Position numbers and translations under genes: made by a program | Notes under the pieces: generated by a model | The model's database searches: none | Seen by the model: only the letters and a program-made list of their open reading frames with translations | Told to the model about the DNA's origin: nothing | Shown here: piece after piece, positions 56,251 to 64,000 of the stretch | Layout of the letters: each line of letters begins with the position of its first letter | How positions within the stretch are numbered: position 1 is the first letter of the stretch | Source of the DNA: Bog-473 sp963755495 | GTDB lineage: Bacteria; Actinomycetota; Acidimicrobiia; Acidimicrobiales; RAAP-2 | DNA length: 64,000 nucleotides | Direction of reading: 5' to 3' | Assembly (NCBI GenBank): GCA_963755495.1 | Contig: CAVWJS010000003.1 | Span: forward strand, 1 to 64,000

Positions 56251-56997
56251 CTACTCGGCACCGACGACCTTGAAGTCCTGGTTCACGAAGACGTGGTGGG
56301 GCCAGTTGACGCCGATTTGATGGACCTCGTACTCGCCGTCACTCAGCTTGACGACGCGGTCGACGACTCCCCCAGGGTAGGCGGCCAGGGCGGCTTCCGT
56401 GGCCTTCGTCGCGGTCGTTCCGCTTTGGATCGTTCCCGATCCCTCGGCGTAGCTGGTCGGGATGGCACCGACCTGCTTGGACGTAGTGGGTGAACCCTTC
56501 TGGAAAGGAACCACCGTGGCCGCCGTGAAAACGACAGATCCACTCCCGGTGGTCTGCACGATGACCTGGGTGGCCTTGATGGTCGTCGAGCTCACCGTCC
56601 CGAGAACGAGAACATGTGTGCTCTTTTTGATGGCACTGGCCGAGATCGACCTCGACCCTTTCTTGTACTTCGTGGAAGATGACTCGTCGATGGTTACTTT
56701 TTGACCGGCCGAGGTCATGATGGTGAAGCCCGATTTAGACACACTGCTGACCGTGCCCGATGAACCTCCTGCGGCCGGACCAGAGCGGGCGTTGGATCCC
56801 CCGCCGACCAATCGAGGACCGCCAGCGGGGACACTGCTGGACGTGGACGGCGCCGCTGATGCGGGAGAGGACTCCACGAGGCCGAGAGAGAGTCCGATGA
56901 TGGGAACCAACAGTGTGGCGGCCACGATGGTTCGGCACTTCTTCTTTGTCAGCAATGGCCGAACCCTCGCGCGGGGTACCAACTTGGTCGTGGGCAT
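56251..56997 (-). CDS. Exported protein with DUF5666-like and PepSY-like domains
   Basis: A 248-residue protein with a basic N-terminus, one membrane helix (TIVAATLLVPIIGLSLGLV) and a Ser/Gly-rich linker. An OB-like DUF5666 domain follows (SSGTVSSVSKSGFTIMTSAG to TTIKATQVIVQ, about residues 80-145). A C-terminal PepSY-like segment comes last (ATEAALAAYPGGVVDRVVKL with DGEYEVHQIGV). Its start is uncertain: I chose an ATG at 56997, but a TTG at 57018 is open, and the frame continues upstream with an acidic, His-rich stretch lacking a start codon. PepSY modules often inhibit peptidases outside the cell; the function here is unknown. Confidence 0.7.
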   Translation of the reverse strand: MPTTKLVPRARVRPLLTKKKCRTIVAATLLVPIIGLSLGLVESSPASAAPSTSSSVPAGGPRLVGGGSNARSGPAAGGSSGTVSSVSKSGFTIMTSAGQKVTIDESSSTKYKKGSRSISASAIKKSTHVLVLGTVSSTTIKATQVIVQTTGSGSVVFTAATVVPFQKGSPTTSKQVGAIPTSYAEGSGTIQSGTTATKATEAALAAYPGGVVDRVVKLSDGEYEVHQIGVNWPHHVFVNQDFKVVGAE

Positions 56998-57302
56998 TGA
57001 AGCCGACAGGTCTGCCAAAGACGAAGGTGGCGAATCTGCGTCGGCGCCGGCCTTGCTTGCAGCGGCCGAGGGTCCTGACGTCGTGTTCGGTGCGGGGCGC
57101 TTGGGAAGGTGGTCATGGTTTGTCGCATCGAGATCGTCATAGTGGTGCTCCTCTTGCTCGTCAGCTACTTAGAGGATGCAAGGCGCAAATGTGAGATCCC
57201 CACTGACGCCTGTGAGGCCGGTAGGTCTTTAGTGAGGCGCAGTCCCGTGATGACGATGACCAAGATGAATGAATCTCAGGCGGCCATCTACCATTGCTTG
57301 CC

Positions 57303-57791
57303 ATGGCCGTGGTGTGCACTTGCTGCTCAACCTCAGTGGACTGGTGGGTGAGATTGCGCTCGCACCCAGACCAGCCGATCTGCCACAATTGCCTGGCCGG
57401 GCTGAATGGCCAACGGGACGGCCAACTGCAGCTCATGGCGGGAAAGTGGTTGGCCACGGGGTTTGAGCCTATTTTCAAGGTCGCCGATGTGGCTCGAGCC
57501 GTCGCCTGGTTCGAGCGGGCGGGCTTCGAAGTGTCGTTCCACGATGACACCTATGCCTTCGTTCACCGGGATCGGGATCTCACCATCCACCTTGCCCATG
57601 CTGGCAGCGACGAACTCCCCGGTCACAGTTCTCTCTACCTCCACTGTCAAGAAGCCGACCGGGTGGCCGAGGAGTGGAGACAAGCGGGGATCGAAGTAGA
57701 AGGCCCGTGCGACGAGGACTACGGAAAGCGGGAGGGCTCAGTCACGGACCCCGATGGAAACATCATTCGCTTCGGGAGCCCCATTCGCTGA
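57303..57791 (+). CDS. Zinc-ribbon plus VOC-domain protein
   Basis: A 162-residue protein. Residues about 1-35 carry two Cys pairs (VCTCCSTS and ICHNCLAGL), as in a small zinc ribbon. Residues about 45-160 are a VOC module: EPIFKVADVARAVAWFERAG, VSFHDDTYAFVHRD, HSSLYLHCQEADRVAEEWRQ, and the end GSVTDPDGNIIRFGSPIR. The VOC part could start alone at an ATG at 57435, but the ribbon is in frame and well formed, so I prefer the longer form. Function unknown; resistance (bleomycin-binding-like) or metal-dependent catalysis are options. Confidence 0.75.
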   Translation: MAVVCTCCSTSVDWWVRLRSHPDQPICHNCLAGLNGQRDGQLQLMAGKWLATGFEPIFKVADVARAVAWFERAGFEVSFHDDTYAFVHRDRDLTIHLAHAGSDELPGHSSLYLHCQEADRVAEEWRQAGIEVEGPCDEDYGKREGSVTDPDGNIIRFGSPIR

Positions 57792-58028
57792 GACTGCTAC
57801 CCAAAGCGAACAGCGATCCGCTTCAACCTGGGACGAATATTACCCTCACCTCCGCGAATGCGCTACCGCTCCGACTCCCTTGCCGGTCACCTCCGCTCTG
57901 CGTAACCTGTCCTGCCGGCAGTCACACTCATCATCTACGCCCGATCGGAGCGTGGTTATGAAATCGATATCGAGCGACCATGGGCCACCGACTTCCACTG
58001 TCATGTGGTCGAGGACGTTCGCGCCGAG

Positions 58029-58907
58029 ATGAACCGGAGACCCGAGGTGGTCGTCGATGGCCTTCGCTTCCCGGAGGGACCGTTATGGTGCTCTGACGGG
58101 ACCGTCGTCTGCACGTCCGTCGCCGAAGGCGCGCTCTATCGTGTGTGGCCGAGCGAGGGCCGCAAGGAGCGCATCGCAGTCGTCGGGGGCGGGGCCAACG
58201 CAGCCGCACCGGCAGACGATGGCGGATTCTTGGTGACCCAGAACGGCGGGATCGACTTCAGCGCGATAGGGCTCTACGAGGAGCCCCCGCCGTATCGCCC
58301 GGTTACACCGGGTGTGCAACGGGTCGCCGGTGACGGTTCAGTGAGCTACTTGCTCGACGACGGGTTCCTTGCCCCGAATGACCTGGTAGTTGAAGCTGAC
58401 GGCACGCTGTACTTCACCGACCCTCCGCACCATCCTCCGCCCCCCGAACCGATGGGTCGGGTGCATGCCTACCGGAACGGGCAACTGCGCACGCTGGCGG
58501 CCGGCTTCGCGTACTGCAACGGCATCGCACTTGATCCTGGTGGGACAGTAGTGGTCGTTGAAGGAAACGGTTTGATGCGGGTTGAGGAGGATGGCTCAAA
58601 GGAATGGGTTTGCCAGCTCCCCGGTGCCGCCGGCGACGGATTCTGCTTCGATCTGGACGGGAACTTCTACGTCGCGACTGCAGCAGACCATGGGATATTG
58701 ATCGTCGACCCTCACGGCGTCGTCGTCGAGTTCCTCCCCATCGCGGAGAGCGAGGCCGGCAGGGGGATCGTTACGAACTGCTGCTTTGGTGGCGAAGACG
58801 GCCGCACGTTGTTCGCGACGGATGGCATTCCGGGACAGCTCGTTGCCTGGGAGGGCCTTCCCGTGCCCGGGCGCGAGATCTACCCATGGCCAACGGCCAG
58901 CGAGTGA
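58029..58907 (+). CDS. SMP-30/gluconolactonase-like beta-propeller
   Basis: A 292-residue calcium-dependent lactonase-type propeller. The start segment LRFPEGPLWCSDGTVVC has the metal-binding Glu. The middle has APNDLVVEADGTLYFTDPPHH with the family Asn/Asp pair, then FAYCNGIALDPGGTVVVVE, GAAGDGFCFDLDGNFYVAT and ATDGIPGQLVAWEGLPVPG at the end. Such enzymes open sugar lactones. The next gene, an MDR dehydrogenase 36 bases downstream, could supply the lactone or use a related sugar. The ATG at 58029 is chosen; the frame is open to 58005. Confidence 0.87.
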   Translation: MNRRPEVVVDGLRFPEGPLWCSDGTVVCTSVAEGALYRVWPSEGRKERIAVVGGGANAAAPADDGGFLVTQNGGIDFSAIGLYEEPPPYRPVTPGVQRVAGDGSVSYLLDDGFLAPNDLVVEADGTLYFTDPPHHPPPPEPMGRVHAYRNGQLRTLAAGFAYCNGIALDPGGTVVVVEGNGLMRVEEDGSKEWVCQLPGAAGDGFCFDLDGNFYVATAADHGILIVDPHGVVVEFLPIAESEAGRGIVTNCCFGGEDGRTLFATDGIPGQLVAWEGLPVPGREIYPWPTASE

Positions 58908-58943
58908 GGCGGAGAGCGACTCGTCAGGTCGAATGGTGAAGCG

Positions 58944-60062
58944 ATGACGGGAACGCTTCGATTCCGCGCGGCGGCAGCGCTCCCCGGCCAAGTGGGCCTT
59001 AGCGTCCAGGAGGTCGACGTCTCGCCACCCGAGACGGGTGAGGTGCTCGTCGAGGTGCTGGCCAGCGGCGTCTGTGCCAGCGATCGCCACGTGATGGCGT
59101 CGGGAATGAATTTCGGGGGCAGCATTGGGCTGGTGGGTCCGCCGATTGTGCTCGGCCACGAATTGGCAGGAAGGGTGGCTGAGGTTGGGCCGGGCGTGGG
59201 GTCCCTGCGGATCGGGGATCGGGTGGTTGGGGCTTCCACTCCGGCATGCGGTCGCTGCAGCCGTTGCGCAGGCGGATTCACGAATATGTGTGAGACCTTC
59301 GCTGATGTCGTCGTCAAACAGCGCTACCGCACCGCCGATTGGTCGGCGACGGCCATGTGTGGGCTGGGGAGTTTCGCCGAGATGGCGGTGGTCCACGAGA
59401 GCCAGCTCGTGCGGGTCGACACCGCCCTACCCAACAGCGAACTGGCACTGATCGGCTGTGCAGTAGTCAGCGGCGCCGGCGCCGTCTTTAACCTCGGCCG
59501 GATCGTTCCCGGATCGACCGTTGCAGTTATCGGCTGTGGAGGCGTCGGCCTGGCCGCCCTACAAGCAGCTCGCATAGCGGGGGCCGTGCGCATCGTGGCG
59601 GTCGATCCCTCCGAGCACAAGCGGACTCTGGCCGCCAAGCTGGGTGCCACCGATCTCGTTGACCCCGCGACGGCGCCGGTGGTTTCCCAGGTTTTGGATC
59701 TGACGTCGGGCCGGGGTGTGGACGCTGCAGTCGAAGCCTACGGGAGCGCAGCGACGACCGAACAGGCGCTCGCCATAACCGGCATGGGCGGCATCTGTGT
59801 ACAGGTGGGCACCTCCCGACGCGGCGAGCAGGTCCGGCTCCCGCCGGGGTTCGGCGAGCGGGCCTTCATCAGCAGTGTTTACGGGTCGGGGGACGTACGT
59901 CGAGACATCCCGCGCCTCGTGGCCCTCGCCGAGGCAAAGAGGTTCGATCTTGCCAGCCTGGTGTCAACGATTATCCCCCTCATGCCCGGCCCGGTGACTG
60001 CTGCGGTCACAGCTCCCGACCCCCACGCCGTACGCACCGTCATCCTGCCGAAATCGAGCTGA
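58944..60062 (+). CDS. Zinc-dependent MDR alcohol/sugar dehydrogenase
   Basis: A 372-residue medium-chain dehydrogenase. Catalytic zinc ligands are Cys in ASGVCASDRH and His-Glu in VLGHELAGRVAEVG. The structural zinc site is a four-Cys lobe (ACGRCSRCAGGFTNMC). The NAD(P) fold has VIGCGGVGLAALQAARIAG and VAVDPSEHKR, and a later QVGTSRRGEQV. The family oxidises alcohols, including polyols and formaldehyde adducts. The acidic Asp at the end of the second beta-strand (AVDPS) favours NAD. It lies next to a lactonase-like gene on the same strand, suggesting sugar or aldehyde oxidation. Confidence 0.9.
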   Translation: MTGTLRFRAAAALPGQVGLSVQEVDVSPPETGEVLVEVLASGVCASDRHVMASGMNFGGSIGLVGPPIVLGHELAGRVAEVGPGVGSLRIGDRVVGASTPACGRCSRCAGGFTNMCETFADVVVKQRYRTADWSATAMCGLGSFAEMAVVHESQLVRVDTALPNSELALIGCAVVSGAGAVFNLGRIVPGSTVAVIGCGGVGLAALQAARIAGAVRIVAVDPSEHKRTLAAKLGATDLVDPATAPVVSQVLDLTSGRGVDAAVEAYGSAATTEQALAITGMGGICVQVGTSRRGEQVRLPPGFGERAFISSVYGSGDVRRDIPRLVALAEAKRFDLASLVSTIIPLMPGPVTAAVTAPDPHAVRTVILPKSS

Positions 60063-60133
60063 TCGCCATCCCATCGGAGCCGGGGAGCTAACGCCCAGCC
60101 TTCGTGGGCCTTGGCCCCGCTAAGTTTGAGGAC

Positions 60134-60490
60134 ATGAGCGACATCCGGATTTATCACAACCCTGCTTGCAGCCACTCGCGGGACGCCCTTGAGATCCTCG
60201 AGCAGCGGAGTGCTGACGTCGAGGTTGTGCTGTACCTGCAGACGCCTCCGTCGAACGAGGAACTGGAGCGATTGCTTACGTTGTTAGAGGATCCCGCGGC
60301 CGACCTTGTCCGCAAGGACAAGCGCTTCGAAGAGCTCGGACTGGTGGAATCGGACTATCAGACCCCTGAACAGGTCATCGCCGTCCTCATGGAGCATCCC
60401 GAGCTCATGCAACGCCCCATCATCGTGAAGAACGATAAGGCGGTATTGGCACGACCGGCCGAGAAAGTTCGTTCTCTACTGGAGGGTTGA
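60134..60490 (+). CDS. arsC: ArsC/Spx-like thioredoxin-fold reductase (glutaredoxin-type arsenate reductase)
   Basis: A 118-residue thioredoxin-fold protein. The N-terminus YHNPACSHSRDALEIL has the catalytic Cys12 with Ser-Arg four residues on, as in ArsC. It continues with the chain VEVVLYLQTPPSNEELERLL, the conserved Arg in MQRPIIVKNDKAVLARP and a final alpha helix. It would reduce arsenate with glutathione/glutaredoxin-like donors, though actinobacteria usually lack glutathione, so the physiological thiol is open. There is no ars operon around it. The ATG at 60134 begins the conserved fold directly. Confidence 0.85.
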   Translation: MSDIRIYHNPACSHSRDALEILEQRSADVEVVLYLQTPPSNEELERLLTLLEDPAADLVRKDKRFEELGLVESDYQTPEQVIAVLMEHPELMQRPIIVKNDKAVLARPAEKVRSLLEG

Positions 60491-60608
60491 GTTCGGCTCA
60501 CCGCAACTGCGCCGAGATTGCCCTACGTCGTGGTCCGCTGAGGAGTTCTGGCGCTTCTCAGGCCTTCCGCTTGCGATTCCGCAACCGGTTGATTCGGGTG
60601 ATCAACAG

Positions 60609-61592
60609 TCAAGACGATGCCGAGACGGGTTGGCGAACGTCCGACACCACCCGATCCAAGGTGCTCCACCCGGGCCGACGATTGCTCGGGTTAGCCGAAG
60701 CGGCCGACCCGAGGCCTCGCCGAGCAACACTCACGTCGAGTCCGCTGGAGCCGTCGAGCACGAGTCCCCGCCACCGCTCCGCAATGGCGGATGCGACCGG
60801 GGTTACCTCGGCGCTGGCTTCCTTGGCGACCAGGTCGAGGTCCTTCAAGGCCCAATCCAAAGCGAAGTCGGCGTGGTAATCCTGCGCGAGCATCCGGGTG
60901 AGCTTGCCGATCGCGTAGGGCGACGCGAGGGGGTTGTCGCGGAAGGCGCCGAGCAGGGCCGAATCGGGCACGCCCAGCCGCTCAGCAAGGGCGGCCGCCT
61001 CGGCCGCCCCTTCGGTCTGGAAGGCCAACCACGTGTTGAGGACGAGCTTCATCGCGCTACCAGCACCAGCCGGACCGAGCCAGAGCGTGGCTCTGCCCAA
61101 CGCCCCGAAGACTGACTCAAGCAAGGGGGCCGCCGCATGCGGGCCTGACCCCAGGATGAGGAGCTGACCCTTCTCTGCCGGTTCTCGGCTCCCTGATACC
61201 GGCGCGTCGACGAAAACCACGACCGGTCGCCGTAACAAAGTCGCCGCGACGAGCTTCTCCGTGTCCTCGACGCCGATGGTGGCCATCTGGACCCAGACAG
61301 ACCCCGGTTTCATGGCCTCGAGAGCGTGCCCGTCGAGCATGACGTCGGCCGTCGCTTCGGCCGTCGCCAACATGGTGATGACCACGTCCGCCTCCCTCAC
61401 GGCGTCCGCAGGCGCATCAAAGGCGGTGGCGCCGAGATCGACCAGCGGCATCGTTGAGGCCGGATGCCGCGACCACACGTGCACGTCCATTGCGGCGGCG
61501 AGGAGCCGGCCGGCCATGGCCGTTCCCATGGTGCCCGTCCCGATCACTGCAACCTTGGGCATTGGCCCTTTCTGAATATTCGAGTCGGTCAT
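60609..61592 (-). CDS. NAD(P)-dependent oxidoreductase of the 6PGDH/HIBADH family
   Basis: A 327-residue beta-hydroxyacid dehydrogenase. It shows the Rossmann motif VAVIGTGTMGTAMAGRLLAA, VWSRHPA, the substrate motif VDAPVSGSREPAEKGQL, the catalytic Lys region GPAGAGSAMKLVLNTWL and KDLDLVAKEA. The family reduces or oxidises hydroxyacids and semialdehydes. The last about 35 residues after VARRGLG are Ser/Pro/Arg-rich and unlike the family, so the natural stop may have been lost. The ATG at 61592 has a GAAAGGA site. It lies 48 bases after the MFS porter stop and belongs to that operon. Confidence 0.87.
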   Translation of the reverse strand: MTDSNIQKGPMPKVAVIGTGTMGTAMAGRLLAAAMDVHVWSRHPASTMPLVDLGATAFDAPADAVREADVVITMLATAEATADVMLDGHALEAMKPGSVWVQMATIGVEDTEKLVAATLLRRPVVVFVDAPVSGSREPAEKGQLLILGSGPHAAAPLLESVFGALGRATLWLGPAGAGSAMKLVLNTWLAFQTEGAAEAAALAERLGVPDSALLGAFRDNPLASPYAIGKLTRMLAQDYHADFALDWALKDLDLVAKEASAEVTPVASAIAERWRGLVLDGSSGLDVSVARRGLGSAASANPSNRRPGWSTLDRVVSDVRQPVSASS

Positions 61593-61640
61593 TTTAGTGT
61601 CCTTTCTTTGTGTTCAGCTCTGAACCTTCCGGCGACATGA

Positions 61641-63041
61641 CTAGGCCATCTCTCGTTCGATCTGCTCGAGGGTCAGCCCCTCGGTCTCTGGCACCTTCTT
61701 CCAGAAGTACGCCACGGCCAAGAGACTCAAGAACCCCAGCAAGAAAAAGGTTCCAGCGTTGGAGATGGCGCTGAGCAAGGTGAGGAACGACACCGCCACG
61801 ACGAAGTTCGCCCCCCAGTTGGCGATGGTGGCGATGCTCATGGACTTGCCGCGGATGCGCGCCGGATAGATCTCGCTGATCAGCAACCAAAAGACCGGAC
61901 CGAGGCCTATGGCGAAGGACCCCGTGTAGACCACAAGACACACCACGGCCACGATGGACGCGGCGTGCCCGAGCGTGTTGCCCCCGAGGGCGAACGTGGA
62001 GGCCAGGACAAGCATCGCGACGGCCATCCCGATGGTGCCACTGAGCAACAGGACCCGCCGCCCCACCTTGTCGATGAGACGAATGGCGAGCACGGTCATT
62101 CCCACGTTGACGATGCCGTTGCCCACATTGGCCAAGAGCGAGGCCGAGTTTCCGAATCCCGCCTGGTGAAGCAGGGTCGGTGCGTAGTAGATGACGGTGT
62201 TGATCCCGGTGATCTGCTGGAACACGGCCAAGAGGACGCCGATCACGATCAACTTGCGCACACCGGGCTCGAGGAGCTCGCGGTAGCTCACCTGGTCATT
62301 GCTGAGCGAGCTGATCTCTTCGATCTCGCCTTCTACGTCATGGTCCGCACTGCGCACGCGGGTGAGCACCTGGCGTGCCTCGGCGATGCGCCCATGGGTG
62401 ACCAACCAGACAGGACTCTCGGCCTGGGTCAACATGCCGACGAAGAGCAAGACAGCCGGTATGGCGGCCAATGCGAACATGAGCCTCCAGGCCGCGCTCG
62501 CACTCAGGGCGTAATCCACCAAAAAGGCGACGAGGATCCCCGACGTGAGCGCCAGCTGGTTGAAACTGACGAGCGCACCGCGGACCCGTGGTGGCGCCAC
62601 CTCGCTGATGTAGAGCGGTACCGCCATGGACGCCGAACCGACGGCCAGCCCGATCACGAAGCGCATGACGATGAGGAACCACAGGGCCGGCGAGAAGGCG
62701 GCGCCCAGCACGCCGAGCACGAAAATGCCGGCCGTGATCAAAATGACCGGCCGCCGGCCGATGGTGTCGCAAAGCCTTCCCGAGACGAATGCTCCCACCG
62801 CGGCGCCGACCAAGAGCAGTCCGGTGACCAGCTCCTTGTCGAACGAGCTCACGTTCCCAAAGCTCGTATGCAAGAACAGCAGCGCACCCGAGACGACGCC
62901 GGTGTCGTACCCGAAGAGCAGGCCACCAAGTGCGGTGATGGCGGCCGTCCACACGACAGCACGGCCGACTGGTTCCTGGCGCTCGTGCGGAGCGGCCCCA
63001 CTCGAAGATGTGTCCGGTCCAGCGTGTGGCCGCAGACTCAC
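61641..63041 (-). CDS. MFS sugar porter
   Basis: A 466-residue 12-helix transporter of the sugar porter family. It shows GGLLFGYDTGVVSGALLFL (first helix), GRLCDTIGRRPVILI (motif A), RFVIGLAVGSASMAVPLYISEVAP (PLYISE sugar-porter motif, adjoining parts), VFQQITGINTVIYYAPTLL (QQxxG..xxYY sugar-binding motif), DKVGRRVLLLSG, GPVFWLLISEIYPARIRG and PETEGLTLEQIE. It imports a hexose, pentose or polyol with H+. The start is a GTG at 63041 with an excellent GAAGGAGGGAG site; the same frame is open to 63728 but is antisense-like within the next gene. It lies between an aldo/keto reductase and an oxidoreductase. Confidence 0.93.
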   Translation of the reverse strand: MSLRPHAGPDTSSSGAAPHERQEPVGRAVVWTAAITALGGLLFGYDTGVVSGALLFLHTSFGNVSSFDKELVTGLLLVGAAVGAFVSGRLCDTIGRRPVILITAGIFVLGVLGAAFSPALWFLIVMRFVIGLAVGSASMAVPLYISEVAPPRVRGALVSFNQLALTSGILVAFLVDYALSASAAWRLMFALAAIPAVLLFVGMLTQAESPVWLVTHGRIAEARQVLTRVRSADHDVEGEIEEISSLSNDQVSYRELLEPGVRKLIVIGVLLAVFQQITGINTVIYYAPTLLHQAGFGNSASLLANVGNGIVNVGMTVLAIRLIDKVGRRVLLLSGTIGMAVAMLVLASTFALGGNTLGHAASIVAVVCLVVYTGSFAIGLGPVFWLLISEIYPARIRGKSMSIATIANWGANFVVAVSFLTLLSAISNAGTFFLLGFLSLLAVAYFWKKVPETEGLTLEQIEREMA

Positions 63042-63052
63042 GACTCCCTCCT

Positions 63053-64000
63053 TCACATCATCTCGGGCGAAGGTCCAGACACCGGCGTGGCGTCGGCCAT
63101 GATCAGGTCGATGCGCCCCATCACCTCGTCCGTAAGGTCGATCTCGGCGGCCGCCAAGGCCTCGTCGACGTGCTCGGCGTTGCGGGTGCCGACAATGGCA
63201 ACATCGACCGCCGGGTTGGCCAGAGTCCATGCGGTCGCCAACTGGGCCACGGTGATCCCCAACTCTTGGGTGGCCAGTTTCTCCAACTGCGCCACCACCC
63301 TGAAGATTGCGGGCAAAGGTCGCGCCAGAGAACATCGGGCTCTTCGCCCGCCAGTCCCCCGGCGCGAACTTGGGTCGGCCGTGCCGAGGCGCCCGCCCAG
63401 CAAGCCGTGGGCCAAGGGTCCATAAACCAAGACGCCTATGTCGTTCGCCGCCGTGTAGGCCAGCACGTCGGCCTCGATGTCTCGCCGGAACAGATGGTAG
63501 GGGGGCTGCAATGTTTGGACCGGAAGCGTGGCGCTGAATGCCTGCATCTGCTCGACATCGAAGTTCGAGACCCCAACGTGGCGGATCTTTCCATCGGCCA
63601 TCAGCTTGGCCAACGCCTCCGCCGTCTCCTCGAACGGCGTCTTGGGGTCGGGCCAGTGCATCTGGAACAGATCGATGTAGTCGGTGCCAAGGGCCCCCAG
63701 ACTGGACTCGACGCCCTTTTGGATCCACTCCGGGCTGGCGTCACGTACGACGCCGTTGCCGGCCGGTCGCAAGCCGCCCTTGGTGGCAATGACGAGGTCT
63801 TTACGAGGCAGCTGGCGCAATGCCGTCGCCAAGAGCCGTTCCGATTCGCCGAAGCCATAGCCCTGGGCCGTGTCGAAGAAGGTGACGCCTTTGTCGGCGG
63901 CCCGTCGAATGGCTTCCATCGCCGCTACGGTGTCCGTGGCTCCCCAGTCGCCACCGAGCTGCCAGGTGCCGAAGGCGATCCGAGAGACCTCGAGGCCGCT
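63053..64000 (-). CDS. Aldo/keto reductase, partial (runs off the right edge)
   Basis: A NADPH-dependent (alpha/beta)8-barrel reductase whose first residues lie beyond the window. Visible are LEVSRIAFGTWQLGGDWG, FFDTAQGYGFGESERLL with the catalytic Asp and Tyr, VIATKGGL with the Lys, DLFQMHWPDP with the His, VGVSNFDVEQMQ, and the C-terminal IVGTRNAEHVDEAL. Between about 63385 and 63310 the frame is displaced: the family-like sequence PKFAPGDWRAKSPMFSGATF appears in another frame, bounded by one lost and one extra base. It is the first gene of an operon with the MFS porter, which starts 11 bases after its stop, and the 6PGDH-like enzyme. Confidence 0.9.
   Translation of the reverse strand, partial: SGLEVSRIAFGTWQLGGDWGATDTVAAMEAIRRAADKGVTFFDTAQGYGFGESERLLATALRQLPRKDLVIATKGGLRPAGNGVVRDASPEWIQKGVESSLGALGTDYIDLFQMHWPDPKTPFEETAEALAKLMADGKIRHVGVSNFDVEQMQAFSATLPVQTLQPPYHLFRRDIEADVLAYTAANDIGVLVYGPLAHGLLGGRLGTADPSSRRGTGGRRARCSLARPLPAIFRVVAQLEKLATQELGITVAQLATAWTLANPAVDVAIVGTRNAEHVDEALAAAEIDLTDEVMGRIDLIMADATPVSGPSPEMM

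Noticed and set aside
63042..63728. A 229-residue N-terminal extension of the MFS sugar porter
   Set aside because: It is composed of sequence antisense-like or frame-shifted relative to the aldo/keto reductase on the same strand, and a strong ribosome-binding site precedes the GTG at 63041.

Overview
The window reads as a high-GC actinobacterial chromosome, most likely from the class Acidimicrobiia. The evidence is a complete squalene/hopanoid operon of the HpnC-HpnD-HpnE type, a GSII-type glutamine synthetase, the actinobacterial run ftsX-ftsE-prfB-secA, a DtxR/IdeR-type iron regulator with matching operators, and a secreted L,D-transpeptidase carrying 42-residue repeats (GYWLVASDGG... FGDA..FYGS) of a kind I associate with Acidimicrobiia. 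The class-level assignment is inference. I see no tRNA, rRNA, CRISPR array, transposase or prophage.

Layout. 0-4.2 kb: a partial tldD, a thioesterase, a first DXS synthase, a sugar-nucleotidyltransferase and msrB. 4.2-19.2 kb: housekeeping genes (ssb, ftsX, ftsE, prfB, secA, glnII), a TetR/MMPL pair, the repeat L,D-transpeptidase and a DEAD-box helicase with a cold-shock domain. Except for ssb and the cold-shock domain, every one of these genes is broken by single-base indels. Because the broken genes include essential ones, I read the breaks as sequence errors and give merged coordinates. 19.3-29.6 kb: an eight-gene, translationally coupled minus-strand hopanoid operon, hpnC-hpnD-hpnE-prenyl synthase-shc-[hpnG-ispH fusion]-hpnH-dxs. 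It supplies its own MEP-pathway enzymes and ends in adenosylhopane/ribosylhopane formation. 30-39 kb: a lipoprotein, a channel-like membrane protein, an OpuC-type osmoprotectant ABC transporter with a divergent ATPase, and a MacB-like permease/ATPase pair.

39-53 kb is accessory. It holds a DUF4118 membrane protein, a PAS-GGDEF cyclase, an iron-box-controlled operon with a 27-residue ORF and a DtxR regulator, two secreted hydrolases, a glycosyltransferase/PIG-L deacetylase/acyltransferase operon, adenylate kinase and an amidohydrolase. Among these lie several decayed remnants: an MFS exporter N-terminus, an EAL domain, a secreted-protein tail and an ABC-2 permease. 53-64 kb: a LivH-LivM fusion permease, a methyltransferase, a secreted DUF5666/PepSY-like protein, a zinc-ribbon VOC protein, and a set of sugar/alcohol catabolism genes (lactonase, MDR dehydrogenase, ArsC-like protein, a 6PGDH-like oxidoreductase, an MFS sugar porter and a partial aldo/keto reductase).

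The most interesting points are the HpnG-IspH fusion inside the hopanoid operon, the double iron-box cassette with its coupled micro-ORF, the glycosyltransferase/deacetylase/acyltransferase operon, the likely helicase-cold-shock fusion, and the 12-bp-period repeats upstream of ssb.
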